Shown here piece by piece: positions 1 through 6,151 of a DNA stretch of 27,237 bases. Within the stretch, counting starts at the first letter, position 1. Each line of letters begins with the position of its first letter. The notes under the pieces were generated by a model. The model ran no database searches. It was given only the letters and a program-made list of their open reading frames with translations, and was not told the DNA's origin. A program made the translations under genes and the position numbers. The stretch lies in the IMG/VR virus record IMGVR_UViG_3300042453_002700, positions 1 through 27,237 of that record. One strand, written 5' to 3'. The stretch is from a virus.

Positions 1-83
1 GGGTTCTGGCACGCAGCCGACACGATGGCACGGCCCAGCGTGGCCGCCCGGTTCCACGTCGGAATGACGACAGACACGCTCAC
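1..83 (-). CDS. Glycosyltransferase family 2, N-terminal fragment (runs off the window)
   Basis: The GTG at 83 opens a frame that continues off the left edge and gives the peptide VSVSVVIPTWNRAATLGRAI and a little more. The pattern of a hydrophobic strand followed by PTWNR is the classic start of GT-A fold family 2 glycosyltransferases, where it forms the first strand of the nucleotide-sugar binding fold. The GTG overlaps the TGA of the upstream methyltransferase gene by four bases (GTGA), the same coupling seen throughout this operon, which supports the start. Only 27 codons are visible, so the acceptor and the catalytic DxD cannot be judged. It may act in sugar modification of phage DNA, virion or host surface; that is inference. 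Confidence 0.7.
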   Translation of the reverse strand, partial: MSVSVVIPTWNRAATLGRAIVSAACQN

Positions 84-748
84 AGCGTCGCTCCCGTGCA
101 GATGGCAAGCCGGTAGTGGCACATCGGCCCGTAGCCCGTGTGGAGAGTCTCGTCATTCATGCCGAACACGAAGACGTTTCGGAAGTACCGCTTGAGCGTG
201 GACCGCAGCCCGTCCTCGGTCTTGCAGTTCACATGCCCGGCCCGGCTCAGTGCGGACGCATGCGGCTGCGACTCCAGCGAAGGCATGCCGCAGATGAACG
301 TGCCGTACTCGCCGATGCTAAGGGCCACGTTGCCAAGAAACGCCCCCTCATGGTGCGGCGGGATGTGCTCGAGCACGTCTAGGGCGTAGGCGGCGTCGAA
401 GAGTTTCGGCAGACGATCCGGCACGTAGCGTGGCCCGGCCACCATGTCGTGCTGCATCAGCATCGCGTTGCCTGGCCGATGCCGGGAGCGGGCCTCGTCG
501 ATGAAGGCAGCGTCGAAGTCGGTGGCCATGACGTTGCCCACGGCCTGGGCCACGATGCGGGTGGCGAACGCATCGCCGCAGCCGATCTCCAGCACCCAAT
601 CGCAGCCGGCCAGCACACGGGCCACGAACTTGTACCGGGCCAGCGTGAACCCGAGCCGCTTGGCGTCGATCTCGTACGTGTGCGAGCTCATGGCACCGAG
701 AGCGTGCCGCTCGTAGTCGCTGAACACGGCGTACTGTGGCTCGCTCAC
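80..748 (-). CDS. Class I SAM-dependent methyltransferase
   Basis: The product is 222 aa. The glycine-rich SAM-binding motif LEIGCGD lies at residues 53-59, an acidic strand end ATDFD at about 75-79, and the post-motif DVLEHIPP at 124-131. Together these mark the Methyltransf_11/23 type of Rossmann-fold methyltransferase. The substrate is not readable; small molecules, sugars and proteins are all possible, and it lacks the NPPY/DPPW motifs of DNA adenine methyltransferases. The start is GTG at 748, which overlaps the stop of the RusA gene by four bases. The next gene downstream is a family 2 glycosyltransferase. Paired methyltransferase and glycosyltransferase genes often act on one glycan, so a surface or virion sugar is a reasonable inference. 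Confidence 0.8.
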   Translation of the reverse strand: MSEPQYAVFSDYERHALGAMSSHTYEIDAKRLGFTLARYKFVARVLAGCDWVLEIGCGDAFATRIVAQAVGNVMATDFDAAFIDEARSRHRPGNAMLMQHDMVAGPRYVPDRLPKLFDAAYALDVLEHIPPHHEGAFLGNVALSIGEYGTFICGMPSLESQPHASALSRAGHVNCKTEDGLRSTLKRYFRNVFVFGMNDETLHTGYGPMCHYRLAICTGATL

Positions 749-1143
749 GAGATCCGCACGGTCGTCCGTGCCTCCTGTCCGTAGCTCTTCTCGACCACCA
801 GGCGGGCCACGTTCGTGTCGTCGCCGATCACGTCCTGTAGTGCGTCCAGCACGGCCTTCGCCAGGTTGTCCACGTCGGGCCTCGGTAGCCGTGGTGCCGT
901 GGGCTTCACGCCGGCCTTGTTCAGGTGCGACTTCGGCCGCTCAAAGACAGCGTCGATCACGACGTTCAGCGGCTCGTCTTGAGCAACAAGCCCAGCCTCG
1001 TCGGCCGCCTCTGCAATCGCCTTGCGGTACGCATGCACCGGGTGCTCTTTGGGAACGTACGCCCGTGCGAACCCGCCCCGCGTCGAGACTCGTGGCCTCG
1101 GCTGCGGGACGGGCTCGCCGGCGATGGTGAACGTGACGGCCAA
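745..1143 (-). CDS. rusA: RusA-family Holliday junction resolvase
   Basis: A 132-aa protein, close to the size of E. coli RusA (120 aa). It opens with the family's TFTIAGEPVPQPRPR strand-turn (residues 4-18). It carries the acidic site as RPDVDNLAKAVLDAL (residues 88-102, D90 and D92), followed by IGDDTNV (D108, D109), matching the metal-binding aspartates of RusA dimers. The enzyme cuts four-way DNA junctions symmetrically and would resolve recombination or replication intermediates before packaging, fitting the RecT and sliding clamp genes of the same operon. The start appears to be TTG at 1143, since the in-frame TGA just upstream and the conserved N-terminus leave no better choice. It lies three bases after the upstream stop. 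Confidence 0.92.
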   Translation of the reverse strand: MAVTFTIAGEPVPQPRPRVSTRGGFARAYVPKEHPVHAYRKAIAEAADEAGLVAQDEPLNVVIDAVFERPKSHLNKAGVKPTAPRLPRPDVDNLAKAVLDALQDVIGDDTNVARLVVEKSYGQEARTTVRIS

Positions 1144-1146
1144 GGC

Positions 1147-1446
1147 TCACCGATAGCGGATGACGGCGAACCAGCCACGCCGCAGCGGACTCCAAGCCAC
1201 GCCGATGTCCACGGGCGTCCGCTTCCCGTAGAAGCAGCACGACCGCTTGGCGTGCTCAGGCGAAACCGTCGAGAACCCGATCCCCTCGTACTGGCCGCAG
1301 CTGCTGTGCACCAGCGAGCCACGACGGGCGATCACGACGGCGTGGTCACTGGCACTGACGACCGAGCCACGACGAGCCACCACGGTGGTGTCGGCGTTGG
1401 CCACGGCGGCGAACGCAAGGGAAGCAGCGAGCAAAACGAAACGCAT
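1147..1446 (-). CDS. Small exported protein of unknown function
   Basis: A 99-aa protein with a clear Sec-type signal peptide: MR, a hydrophobic core FVLLAASLAFAAV, and a likely cleavage site near ANA-DT (about residue 19). The mature part holds an internal near-repeat, VVARRGSVVS and VVIARRGSLVHSS, and three cysteines (one in SSCGQ, a pair in SCCFYG). This would suit an exported, disulfide-bonded protein. The ATG at 1446 has a GGAGGA ribosome site five bases upstream. I do not recognise a family. An exported lysogeny-time or envelope factor is possible, but the sequence alone does not show it. Confidence 0.65.
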   Translation of the reverse strand: MRFVLLAASLAFAAVANADTTVVARRGSVVSASDHAVVIARRGSLVHSSCGQYEGIGFSTVSPEHAKRSCCFYGKRTPVDIGVAWSPLRRGWFAVIRYR

Positions 1447-1617
1447 GGCAATCCTCCGTGAACTCCCGGTATCCGCCGGGACGCACGCAACATGCCAAAC
1501 GTGTCAAGCGAGCCGACTATGCAGCACTCGGTAACGCCGTGTCTCGCGTCACGCGGCCGTGCGGCGCGGGATCGGCGGGGTGCTATGCGGCACGGGGGCG
1601 GCTATCGAGAACCGCAT

Positions 1618-1900
1618 AAACACTGGTTATGCGTCACTTTACGCGACGCTTCTTCTTTCGGATTGGTTTTGTTTCATCGTGCAGGCGGTTCAACAGTTCA
1701 CTTACCAGAAGTTGATCGCAGTCAATCGCCCGCATCGGCACACACCTGATCGCATCCAAAAACATTCGCACTGTCGCCTTCAGTCGCTTATGTTCCGGCA
1801 TCTTGTCCAGCCGCCCGAAGCGACGAGCCTCTGACGGAGTCGGAATGAAGGGGTCTTCTTCGTCTTCAAGCGTTCTCATGTCTCACCTCGTTTGACGCAG
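1618..1900. repeat. Perfect 283-bp tandem duplication, copy 1
   Basis: Bases 1618-1900 are identical, by reading base against base, to 1901-2183. The unit holds one complete small gene with its own ribosome site and stop. The left edge is sharp: 1617 is T while the matching base 1900 is G. The units directly abut. No terminal inverted repeats or target duplications are seen, so this looks like a slippage or unequal-recombination duplication rather than a transposon. Confidence 0.95.
1634..1879 (-). CDS. Small charged protein, second (downstream) copy of a duplicated gene
   Basis: An 81-aa soluble protein: an acidic N-terminus (MRTLEDEEDPF), a predicted helical middle (HKRLKATVRMFLDAIRC) and a very basic tail (KPIRKKKRRVK). 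I recognise no family. It is identical at DNA level to the gene at 1917-2162. The ATG at 1879 follows the ribosome site GAGGTG at good distance, carried inside the duplicated unit, so both copies can be translated. The basic tail would suit nucleic acid or acidic-protein binding, but that is only suggestive. Confidence 0.7.
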   Translation of the reverse strand: MRTLEDEEDPFIPTPSEARRFGRLDKMPEHKRLKATVRMFLDAIRCVPMRAIDCDQLLVSELLNRLHDETKPIRKKKRRVK

Positions 1901-2183
1901 AAACACTGGTTATGCGTCACTTTACGCGACGCTTCTTCTTTCGGATTGGTTTTGTTTCATCGTGCAGGCGGTTCAACAGTTCACTTACCAGAAGTTGATC
2001 GCAGTCAATCGCCCGCATCGGCACACACCTGATCGCATCCAAAAACATTCGCACTGTCGCCTTCAGTCGCTTATGTTCCGGCATCTTGTCCAGCCGCCCG
2101 AAGCGACGAGCCTCTGACGGAGTCGGAATGAAGGGGTCTTCTTCGTCTTCAAGCGTTCTCATGTCTCACCTCGTTTGACGCAG
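1901..2183. repeat. Perfect 283-bp tandem duplication, copy 2
   Basis: Second, abutting copy of the unit at 1618-1900. Identity runs to GACGCAG at 2183 plus two further matching A bases, then diverges. The complete identity, including third codon positions and the intergenic part, means the event is very recent, or that it is an assembly or replication artefact. Confidence 0.95.
1917..2162 (-). CDS. Small charged protein, first (upstream) copy of a duplicated gene
   Basis: Same 81-aa product as the gene at 1634-1879, with no base difference. ATG at 2162, ribosome site GAGGTG seven bases upstream. This copy keeps the original upstream flank, so it is probably the ancestral position relative to the rest of the operon; the other copy keeps the original downstream flank. 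Function unknown. Confidence 0.7.
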   Translation of the reverse strand: MRTLEDEEDPFIPTPSEARRFGRLDKMPEHKRLKATVRMFLDAIRCVPMRAIDCDQLLVSELLNRLHDETKPIRKKKRRVK

Positions 2184-2377
2184 AACCAGCGGATGAAGCG
2201 GACGGCGGGGCCGCCGCTTATCCTGCGTGTTCTCAGGTCCGTGTATCGCCGGTGCCCAAAGCGGTTCGCAATCCCGGTTTATCCTTCCGCCCGCTGCCGC
2301 CCCGAGCGACGCATGATCGCCGTCGGGCATCTGAGCTCTCGCCGCCGGCGCGGCGTCATGTTTTGTGCTGAAAAAAC
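2184..2377. other. Intergenic stretch with a hairpin, no convincing gene
   Basis: These 194 bases lie between the small membrane ORF and the duplicated genes. An imperfect hairpin at 2196-2219 pairs AAGCGG and CGG with CCG and CCGCTT around a GC-rich loop, without a T-run. The only minus-strand frame of note (26 codons from an ATG near 2358) has no ribosome site and arginine-rich composition typical of GC-rich noise. The hairpin could slow or stop transcription ahead of the duplicated genes. Confidence 0.4.
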
Positions 2378-2473
2378 TTATGCGAAGTACTCCACCGCCA
2401 CCCACATGATGACGACAGCCGCAAGGCACGCATCCGGCGGCATCGCATCCACGAGCGTCATGAGCTCGCTCAT
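2378..2473 (-). CDS. Very small membrane protein candidate (31 aa)
   Basis: ATG at 2473 overlaps the stop of the upstream helix-turn-helix gene as ATGA, and the frame ends with TAA at 2378. The peptide begins MSELMTLVDAMPPDA and then has a hydrophobic stretch, CLAAVVIMWVAVEYFA, long enough for one membrane helix. The exact ATGA coupling is the rule in this operon and is the main reason to believe it. No family can be assigned. Small phage membrane peptides act in lysis, exclusion or lysis inhibition, but none of these can be chosen from sequence. Confidence 0.5.
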   Translation of the reverse strand: MSELMTLVDAMPPDACLAAVVIMWVAVEYFA

Positions 2474-2754
2474 GCCAAGTCTCCTCGAAACCGTTCAATC
2501 GGCCACGACGAGCGGATGCGTTGGCACGCCTCCTCAATCTCGGCAGGCGTCGGGAAGTACTGCTCGCCTCTTCGCAACCCGCCGGTAGCCGTCTTGCGTG
2601 TTAGCCCCAGCTTGTGCGCGTAGTTGCGGATGCACGTCACAGAGACCTTGTATTGCACCGCCATCTGCATCAGCGTCACTGCGTCGTCCGCCCACAGCCG
2701 GGCAAACTCCTGCTCATCGGCAGGGGCGAACGACGCTACACGTCCGTACCTCAT
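2470..2754 (-). CDS. Small helix-turn-helix protein
   Basis: A 94-aa protein. The segment from WADDAVTLMQMAVQY to VSVTCIRNYAHKLGL (about residues 21-51) has the spacing of a GcrA- or MerR-like helix-turn-helix: a helix with MAVQYKV, a turn, then a recognition helix ending in HKLGLTRK. The C-terminal half (PTPAEIEEACQRIRSSW) is helical. It starts with ATG at 2754, overlapping the clamp gene stop as ATGA. A phage transcription regulator is the likely role. Its target is unknown; it is one of three small DNA-binding candidates in the window that could read the repeated operators near 9.9-10.8 kb. Confidence 0.65.
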   Translation of the reverse strand: MRYGRVASFAPADEQEFARLWADDAVTLMQMAVQYKVSVTCIRNYAHKLGLTRKTATGGLRRGEQYFPTPAEIEEACQRIRSSWPIERFRGDLA

Positions 2755-3872
2755 GCGTCCTCCGCCAGCGGCATGATGACGCCTGTGTAAGGGCCGCACT
2801 TCATAAGAACACGGCTTTGAGCGTCCTTTATGTACAGATCAACGTGCGGCTGTTCGTCGGCCGGCAAGTGCCTCGGGTCCAAGAAGTCAGCGAGGTATCG
2901 CGGGTCGAGCTTCACGCTCGCCGTGCTGCCGGCGGCGATCACAGGACATATCACCTTGCTCTCGCCGTACTCGCTTGAGCGGCCAGCCAAGACCAGCGTG
3001 TTTGAAGTCCACGTCAACGAGATGCCCTTCGACTGCTCGCTCGTCACGATAGCCGCCGACTGCACCGCCTGGAGCAGTTCGGTGGTGTCGATGACGGTGG
3101 CTTGGCCTTCAGCCTCGCCGACCACGTCACGCCAGGGCGGGAATCTCCCTTCGACCAGGCGGCCCGTCACAGTGCATCCGTCGAGAGCAAACACAACTTC
3201 CTTCGTGTTGGCTTCGACAACCACAGACCCGTCGCCGGTCGCCATTGCCGCAACCGTCGCCATGACACGAGCCGGCACGAGAGTCAAAGACGCATCCACG
3301 GCCTGATCGCTCTCTGTTTCGACGCACGCCAACCGGCGTCCGTCCGTCGCAACCCAGTGCTGCATCGAGCCGTCTTCAGTCGGCGTCACGTCAATCAGCA
3401 CGCCGCCGAGTGCGTAGCGGCTGCTCTGGCTGTCGGTCGCATACGTGGTCGCCTTGGCGGCCCTGGCGAACTGGTCAGCCGGCAGACGGCAGATCGACTC
3501 AAGTGCGGCGGCCTCCCACGTCGGGTACTCCGCAGCGTCCTCGGTCGGCAGCGTCCACGAACCGCCGCCGCACTTAACGACCACGCTGCTGTCCTTCGGC
3601 GTCAGAGTCACGGTGTCGCCGGTGGCGGCCCGAAGGATCGCCGACAGACGGTGAGCTGGCAGCAGCAAGGCATCGCCGTGGTAGTCGATCTCGCGGTCAA
3701 TGCGGACTTCAAGGTCTGTGCCCGTCAACAGCCCGTCCCCAAGGCGGACGTTCTGCAGGATGGGCTTGGCTGATCTCGTCGGCACCGCCCGCAGCACATC
3801 GGCGAGTGCCTGCTGCAGCGTAGCCTTGTCCAAAGTCATCGAAGACTTTCGTTCCTTCGTTGCCGTCGCCAT
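2751..3872 (-). CDS. dnaN: Bacterial-type DNA polymerase III sliding clamp (beta subunit)
   Basis: A 373-aa protein, close to the 366 aa of E. coli DnaN. Conserved clamp landmarks are in order: LPAHRLSAILRA (71-82), the LPTEDAAEYPTW segment that matches the domain I/II border (108-119), SRYALGGVLID (151-161) at the R-Y-x-L-x-G motif of domain II, ATDGRRLA (175-182), and the C-terminal GVIMPL that ends the clamp's partner-binding pocket. Clamps form a ring on DNA and tether polymerase. A phage copy would make the host or phage replisome processive on phage DNA, or divert host polymerase. The start at 3872 is chosen for its AAAGGA site eight bases upstream and because only one base separates it from the preceding stop; a nine-codon longer form is possible but overlaps that gene. 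Confidence 0.9.
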   Translation of the reverse strand: MATATKERKSSMTLDKATLQQALADVLRAVPTRSAKPILQNVRLGDGLLTGTDLEVRIDREIDYHGDALLLPAHRLSAILRAATGDTVTLTPKDSSVVVKCGGGSWTLPTEDAAEYPTWEAAALESICRLPADQFARAAKATTYATDSQSSRYALGGVLIDVTPTEDGSMQHWVATDGRRLACVETESDQAVDASLTLVPARVMATVAAMATGDGSVVVEANTKEVVFALDGCTVTGRLVEGRFPPWRDVVGEAEGQATVIDTTELLQAVQSAAIVTSEQSKGISLTWTSNTLVLAGRSSEYGESKVICPVIAAGSTASVKLDPRYLADFLDPRHLPADEQPHVDLYIKDAQSRVLMKCGPYTGVIMPLAEDA

Positions 3873-3873
3873 G

Positions 3874-3981
3874 TCACGAATCCTTTCGCGTGAGTGCAAT
3901 CCCTACAAAAATGCCCAGTGCGAACGTCGCAGCGAGCGAAAACTGACCAACAGAGATCCAGACCCAATCGGTGATGCTCAC
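3874..3981 (-). CDS. Very small single-span membrane protein (35 aa)
   Basis: GTG at 3981 overlaps the stop of the upstream gene (GTGA), and the TGA at 3874 is one base before the clamp ATG. The peptide starts VSITDWVWISVGQF, continues with a hydrophobic run SLAATFALGIFVGIAL, and ends TRKDS. This reads as one membrane helix with a charged, probably cytoplasmic tail. It exactly fills the gap between two coupled genes, so translation through it likely feeds the clamp gene. There is no good ribosome site of its own; coupling would supply ribosomes. Function unknown. Confidence 0.6.
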   Translation of the reverse strand: MSITDWVWISVGQFSLAATFALGIFVGIALTRKDS

Positions 3982-4247
3982 AGTGCAGCCCCCGGGTCGG
4001 TGTCGTCGTCCTCGAGCAGCGGCCACCGCTGTGCGTTAGCCGCCTCGGCGTGCTCGTAGGCAACCGCCTGCTTCACCAGCCGAGTCTGCAGCTGCAGCAC
4101 CAGGTCCGCAGTCTCAAGCAGCAACGCTGCCCCGAAGTTCAACCGGGCCCGGCTGGCTCCGTCGCTGGCCTTGGTCACGGCGGCCTGCGCCATCGCATCG
4201 GCGTAGATCCGCAGGCTGGCAACGATCTCGTGCGGACGCATGCTCAT
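3978..4247 (-). CDS. Small helical protein of unknown function
   Basis: An 89-aa protein starting MSMRPHEIVASLRIYADAM. It is predicted to be almost all helix, with LLLETADLVLQLQTRLV as an amphipathic segment, and it ends in an acidic tail (LLEDDDTDPGAAL). ATG at 4247 overlaps the LexA-like gene stop as ATGA. No family recognised. Its place between a LexA-type DNA-binding protein and the clamp suggests an accessory replication or regulatory role, which is inference from position only. Confidence 0.6.
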   Translation of the reverse strand: MSMRPHEIVASLRIYADAMAQAAVTKASDGASRARLNFGAALLLETADLVLQLQTRLVKQAVAYEHAEAANAQRWPLLEDDDTDPGAAL

Positions 4248-4465
4248 GACACCACCTCGATGTTGCGGGGCTTGCCCTTCACACGGCGGATGAAGCCCTT
4301 CTTCTCCAGGGCGTCGAGATGCACCGTGGCGGCGTGCGGGCTCTTCGCACCGATGGCCGAGGCGATCTGCCTGCACGTCGGGCTGTACAGGGCCATGTTG
4401 GCCCTGATGAAGTCCAGCACTTCTTGCTGGCGAGCGGTCAGCCGCTCCTTTGCGGTCTGCGTCAT
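4244..4465 (-). CDS. LexA-like winged helix DNA-binding domain without protease domain
   Basis: The 73-aa product lines up along its length with the first 65-70 residues of LexA: LTARQQEVLDFIRANMA matches LTARQQEVFDLIRDHI of E. coli, followed by SPTCRQIASAIGAKSPHAAT (recognition helix region) and HLDALEKKGFIRRVKGKPR (wing). The Ala-Gly cleavage site and the Ser-Lys protease domain are absent because the frame ends at 4244. Such a protein could bind SOS-type operators but could not self-cleave after DNA damage. ATG at 4465 has a strong AGGAGG site and an ATGA overlap with the upstream gene. It may be a phage repressor or a competitor of host LexA. Confidence 0.8.
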   Translation of the reverse strand: MTQTAKERLTARQQEVLDFIRANMALYSPTCRQIASAIGAKSPHAATVHLDALEKKGFIRRVKGKPRNIEVVS

Positions 4466-5283
4466 AGATCCTCCTCCTTGAGTTTCAGAGTCGATGCAAG
4501 CGCGGCGACTTCGGCTGGCCGCCGGTACGGGGCCGGGCGGTACTCGTCCTTCCACGCCTTTGGCGGCGGCTTCTCGTCTGGACGCCGTCCCGGCTCCCGG
4601 TTCGTCCCGCCCTTGTCCTGCGAGCGGGTCAGCCACGACACCACGAAACGCCGCCAGTTGCTTTTGTGTGCCTTGGCGGGGTTCGCCCGCAGCCAAGACG
4701 TGGCCTTGGCCAACTCGGCCGCCAGATCGCACGCTGGGTACGCCAAACGCCACTCCTGGCGGTCGGCGTCCGTGATGCCTTCCCAGCCAGCCGCAGGCGT
4801 CCACCGGATCGGGTCGGACGGCTGCGAGCGTGTCCGGCGTTTCGCCGGCACGGTCGTAGCTACCGGCGCAGCCGGTTGCATTTCTTCTTCTTCTTCTCTT
4901 CTCTTCTCTTCTTCTGGTGGCGCTTGTGTGGCGCTCAGTGCGCCACGGGAGCGCATCATTCGGTTCTTCTTGAGCGCCCGTGTCTTCGCCGGCTGGCCGT
5001 TGTGCCGCTCAAAGTTGCTGAAACGCACGCCAGACTCGGTGATCTCGAGCCAACCTGCGTTCTGCATGGCGGCGGCGAAGTTGGCCACCCCGGCAAACTC
5101 GTCCACCCATTCAGCGTCAAGCCCGGCGGCCAGGCCGTCTGCTGTGTGCGTGTCGGCCCACGACCACAGGCGGTGCAGCTTGCCGACGACGGCGTCAACG
5201 TCCAGGCCCGTGGCACGGCGGATGCGAATGACCGCCGGGTCCGACGCCAGATCGACACGCATCTTGATCCACTCACCGGCCAT
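4462..5283 (-). CDS. Replication initiator / helicase loader-like phage protein
   Basis: A 273-aa protein. The N-terminal ~100 residues (MAGEWIKMRVDLASDPAVIR, then KLHRLWSWADTHTADG, then FAAAMQNAGWLEITESGVRF) have the winged-helix layout of phage O-like or DnaD-like replication proteins, which often start with 'x-W-I-K-x-x-x-x-L-x-x-D-P'. A charged low-complexity linker (EEEKRREEEEE, about residues 124-134) joins it to a C-terminal part with WRLAYPACDLAAELAKATSW and KAHKSNWRRFVVSWL, the layout of a partner-binding region. By analogy with lambda O it would mark the origin and recruit helicase. The start at 5283 overlaps the GIY-YIG gene end by 11 bases. The origin could lie inside the gene (see the polypyrimidine tract). 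Confidence 0.65.
   Translation of the reverse strand: MAGEWIKMRVDLASDPAVIRIRRATGLDVDAVVGKLHRLWSWADTHTADGLAAGLDAEWVDEFAGVANFAAAMQNAGWLEITESGVRFSNFERHNGQPAKTRALKKNRMMRSRGALSATQAPPEEEKRREEEEEMQPAAPVATTVPAKRRTRSQPSDPIRWTPAAGWEGITDADRQEWRLAYPACDLAAELAKATSWLRANPAKAHKSNWRRFVVSWLTRSQDKGGTNREPGRRPDEKPPPKAWKDEYRPAPYRRPAEVAALASTLKLKEEDL
4862..4915. repeat. Hairpin next to a 35-base pure pyrimidine tract inside the initiator-like gene
   Basis: Bases 4881-4915 are only C and T on the plus strand, made of repeated TTC and TCTTC units. Five bases away is a perfect hairpin, ACCGGC-GCA-GCCGGT (4862-4876). The tract codes for the acidic/basic linker of the overlapping gene, which may be the whole explanation. 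Its position in the middle of an O-like gene resembles the place of the lambda origin, so it is a weak origin candidate. Confidence 0.4.
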
Positions 5284-5578
5284 CAGATGAACACTCCAAA
5301 GCCTTTAGCGCGTCATTAAGGGCAACATGAAACCATTCATCTCCGCCACCGGTTTTGTGGTCATTGAGCAAACGTTTAATCTCGCTCTCAATCTCCACGG
5401 CCTGCGTACTACTTCTGCAGCAAAACCACGCAGCAACCGTTAAACGGCCTGCATTGCCTGTTTGCAAAGTCACAAGCCGTGCTTTTAGGTTGTTCGTTCG
5501 CCCAACTTTGACGTGCCCCCAGGCGTCGTAAAGGAGATAGACGACGAATCCGGTTGGCAATGCTTCTCGGATGGGCAT
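5273..5578 (-). CDS. GIY-YIG superfamily protein (T5orf172 / MUG113 type)
   Basis: A 101-aa protein. VYLLYDAWGHVKVGRT (residues 13-28) is the GIY-YIG core in its T5orf172/MUG113 variant, followed by NNLKARLVTLQTGN (29-42), the helix with the catalytic-type arginine, and later VEIESEIKRLLNDH (61-74), which holds the glutamate region, then DEWFHV (80-85). The family cuts DNA, or sits as a targeting domain in phage proteins. The start at 5578 is one base after the upstream stop; a longer form from 5632 would overlap that gene by 53 bases and is not needed for the domain. It could be a freestanding nuclease or homing-type enzyme. Confidence 0.8.
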   Translation of the reverse strand: MPIREALPTGFVVYLLYDAWGHVKVGRTNNLKARLVTLQTGNAGRLTVAAWFCCRSSTQAVEIESEIKRLLNDHKTGGGDEWFHVALNDALKALECSSDGR

Positions 5579-5579
5579 G

Positions 5580-6128
5580 TCAAAAAGCCTCCGCTTCGGA
5601 GTGCAGTTCAATCGCACCATCGACTTCCGCAAGAAACACCGACACAGGGACGAGCCGAAAGACGGTTACGTTCCGCTGGTCTCTATGCGGCACAAGCTCC
5701 CGAAACTGTTCAATCCGGCGCCGAGGAATGTGCGTCATATTCTCCATCGACTTGACGCACCCGTTGGCCCAATGACGAAGAGCACCCATTCGGCAGCAGT
5801 ACGCCACGTGCCTGTCATTAAAGGCGTAGATCAACTGCACGTGGTCGGCGTAATGGCTTAGCCATCCAGGCACAAAGTTCGGCTCGTCGCTCCAGACTTC
5901 AATCGCAAGGTTGCCTGTGTACCTGCGCTCAGACTTCAACTCAGTTGGAAGTACCAACTGCGTCTCTGCGTTCTTAGCCCAGTAGTCGCCGTGGCGATGT
6001 TGCATAGGAATGCCACGGGGCACAGGCACGATTTCAAAGTCCTTGCCGTGCACTTTCTTGAGATGGGTGCGAACAAGCTCGTACGCCCACGATGCCGCGT
6101 ATTCTTCGCAACTCATAACGGCTTCCAT
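5580..6128 (-). CDS. PD-(D/E)XK nuclease-like phage protein
   Basis: A 182-aa protein. The stretch HGDYWAKN (D48) followed by TELKSERRYTGNLAIEVWSD (E63, K65, E77) has the D-x(n)-E-x-K order and the following 'GNLxIExWS' strand of PD-(D/E)XK nucleases. PGWLSHYADHVQLIYAF next to it resembles the core of small phage and archaeal nuclease-fold proteins. I infer the fold from this pattern; activity is not certain. The ATG at 6128 has a GGAG site at good spacing; a second ATG is four codons in. It lies between an adenine methyltransferase and a GIY-YIG protein, so a modification/cleavage set is possible. Confidence 0.5.
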   Translation of the reverse strand: MEAVMSCEEYAASWAYELVRTHLKKVHGKDFEIVPVPRGIPMQHRHGDYWAKNAETQLVLPTELKSERRYTGNLAIEVWSDEPNFVPGWLSHYADHVQLIYAFNDRHVAYCCRMGALRHWANGCVKSMENMTHIPRRRIEQFRELVPHRDQRNVTVFRLVPVSVFLAEVDGAIELHSEAEAF

Positions 6129-6151
6129 TCCGTTTTCTCCAATCGACAGCG

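Noticed and set aside
1447-1633. TTGACA-like sequence upstream of the secreted protein gene, read as promoter
   Set aside because: No acceptable -10 box at 15-19 bases; the gene is likely read from the operon.
2250-2285. GGTTCGCAATCC looks like a tRNA T-arm
   Set aside because: No acceptor stem, anticodon arm or D-arm can be built around it.
2281-2361. 26-codon frame between the small membrane ORF and the duplicated gene
   Set aside because: No ribosome site, no coupling to neighbours, arginine-rich product typical of chance frames.
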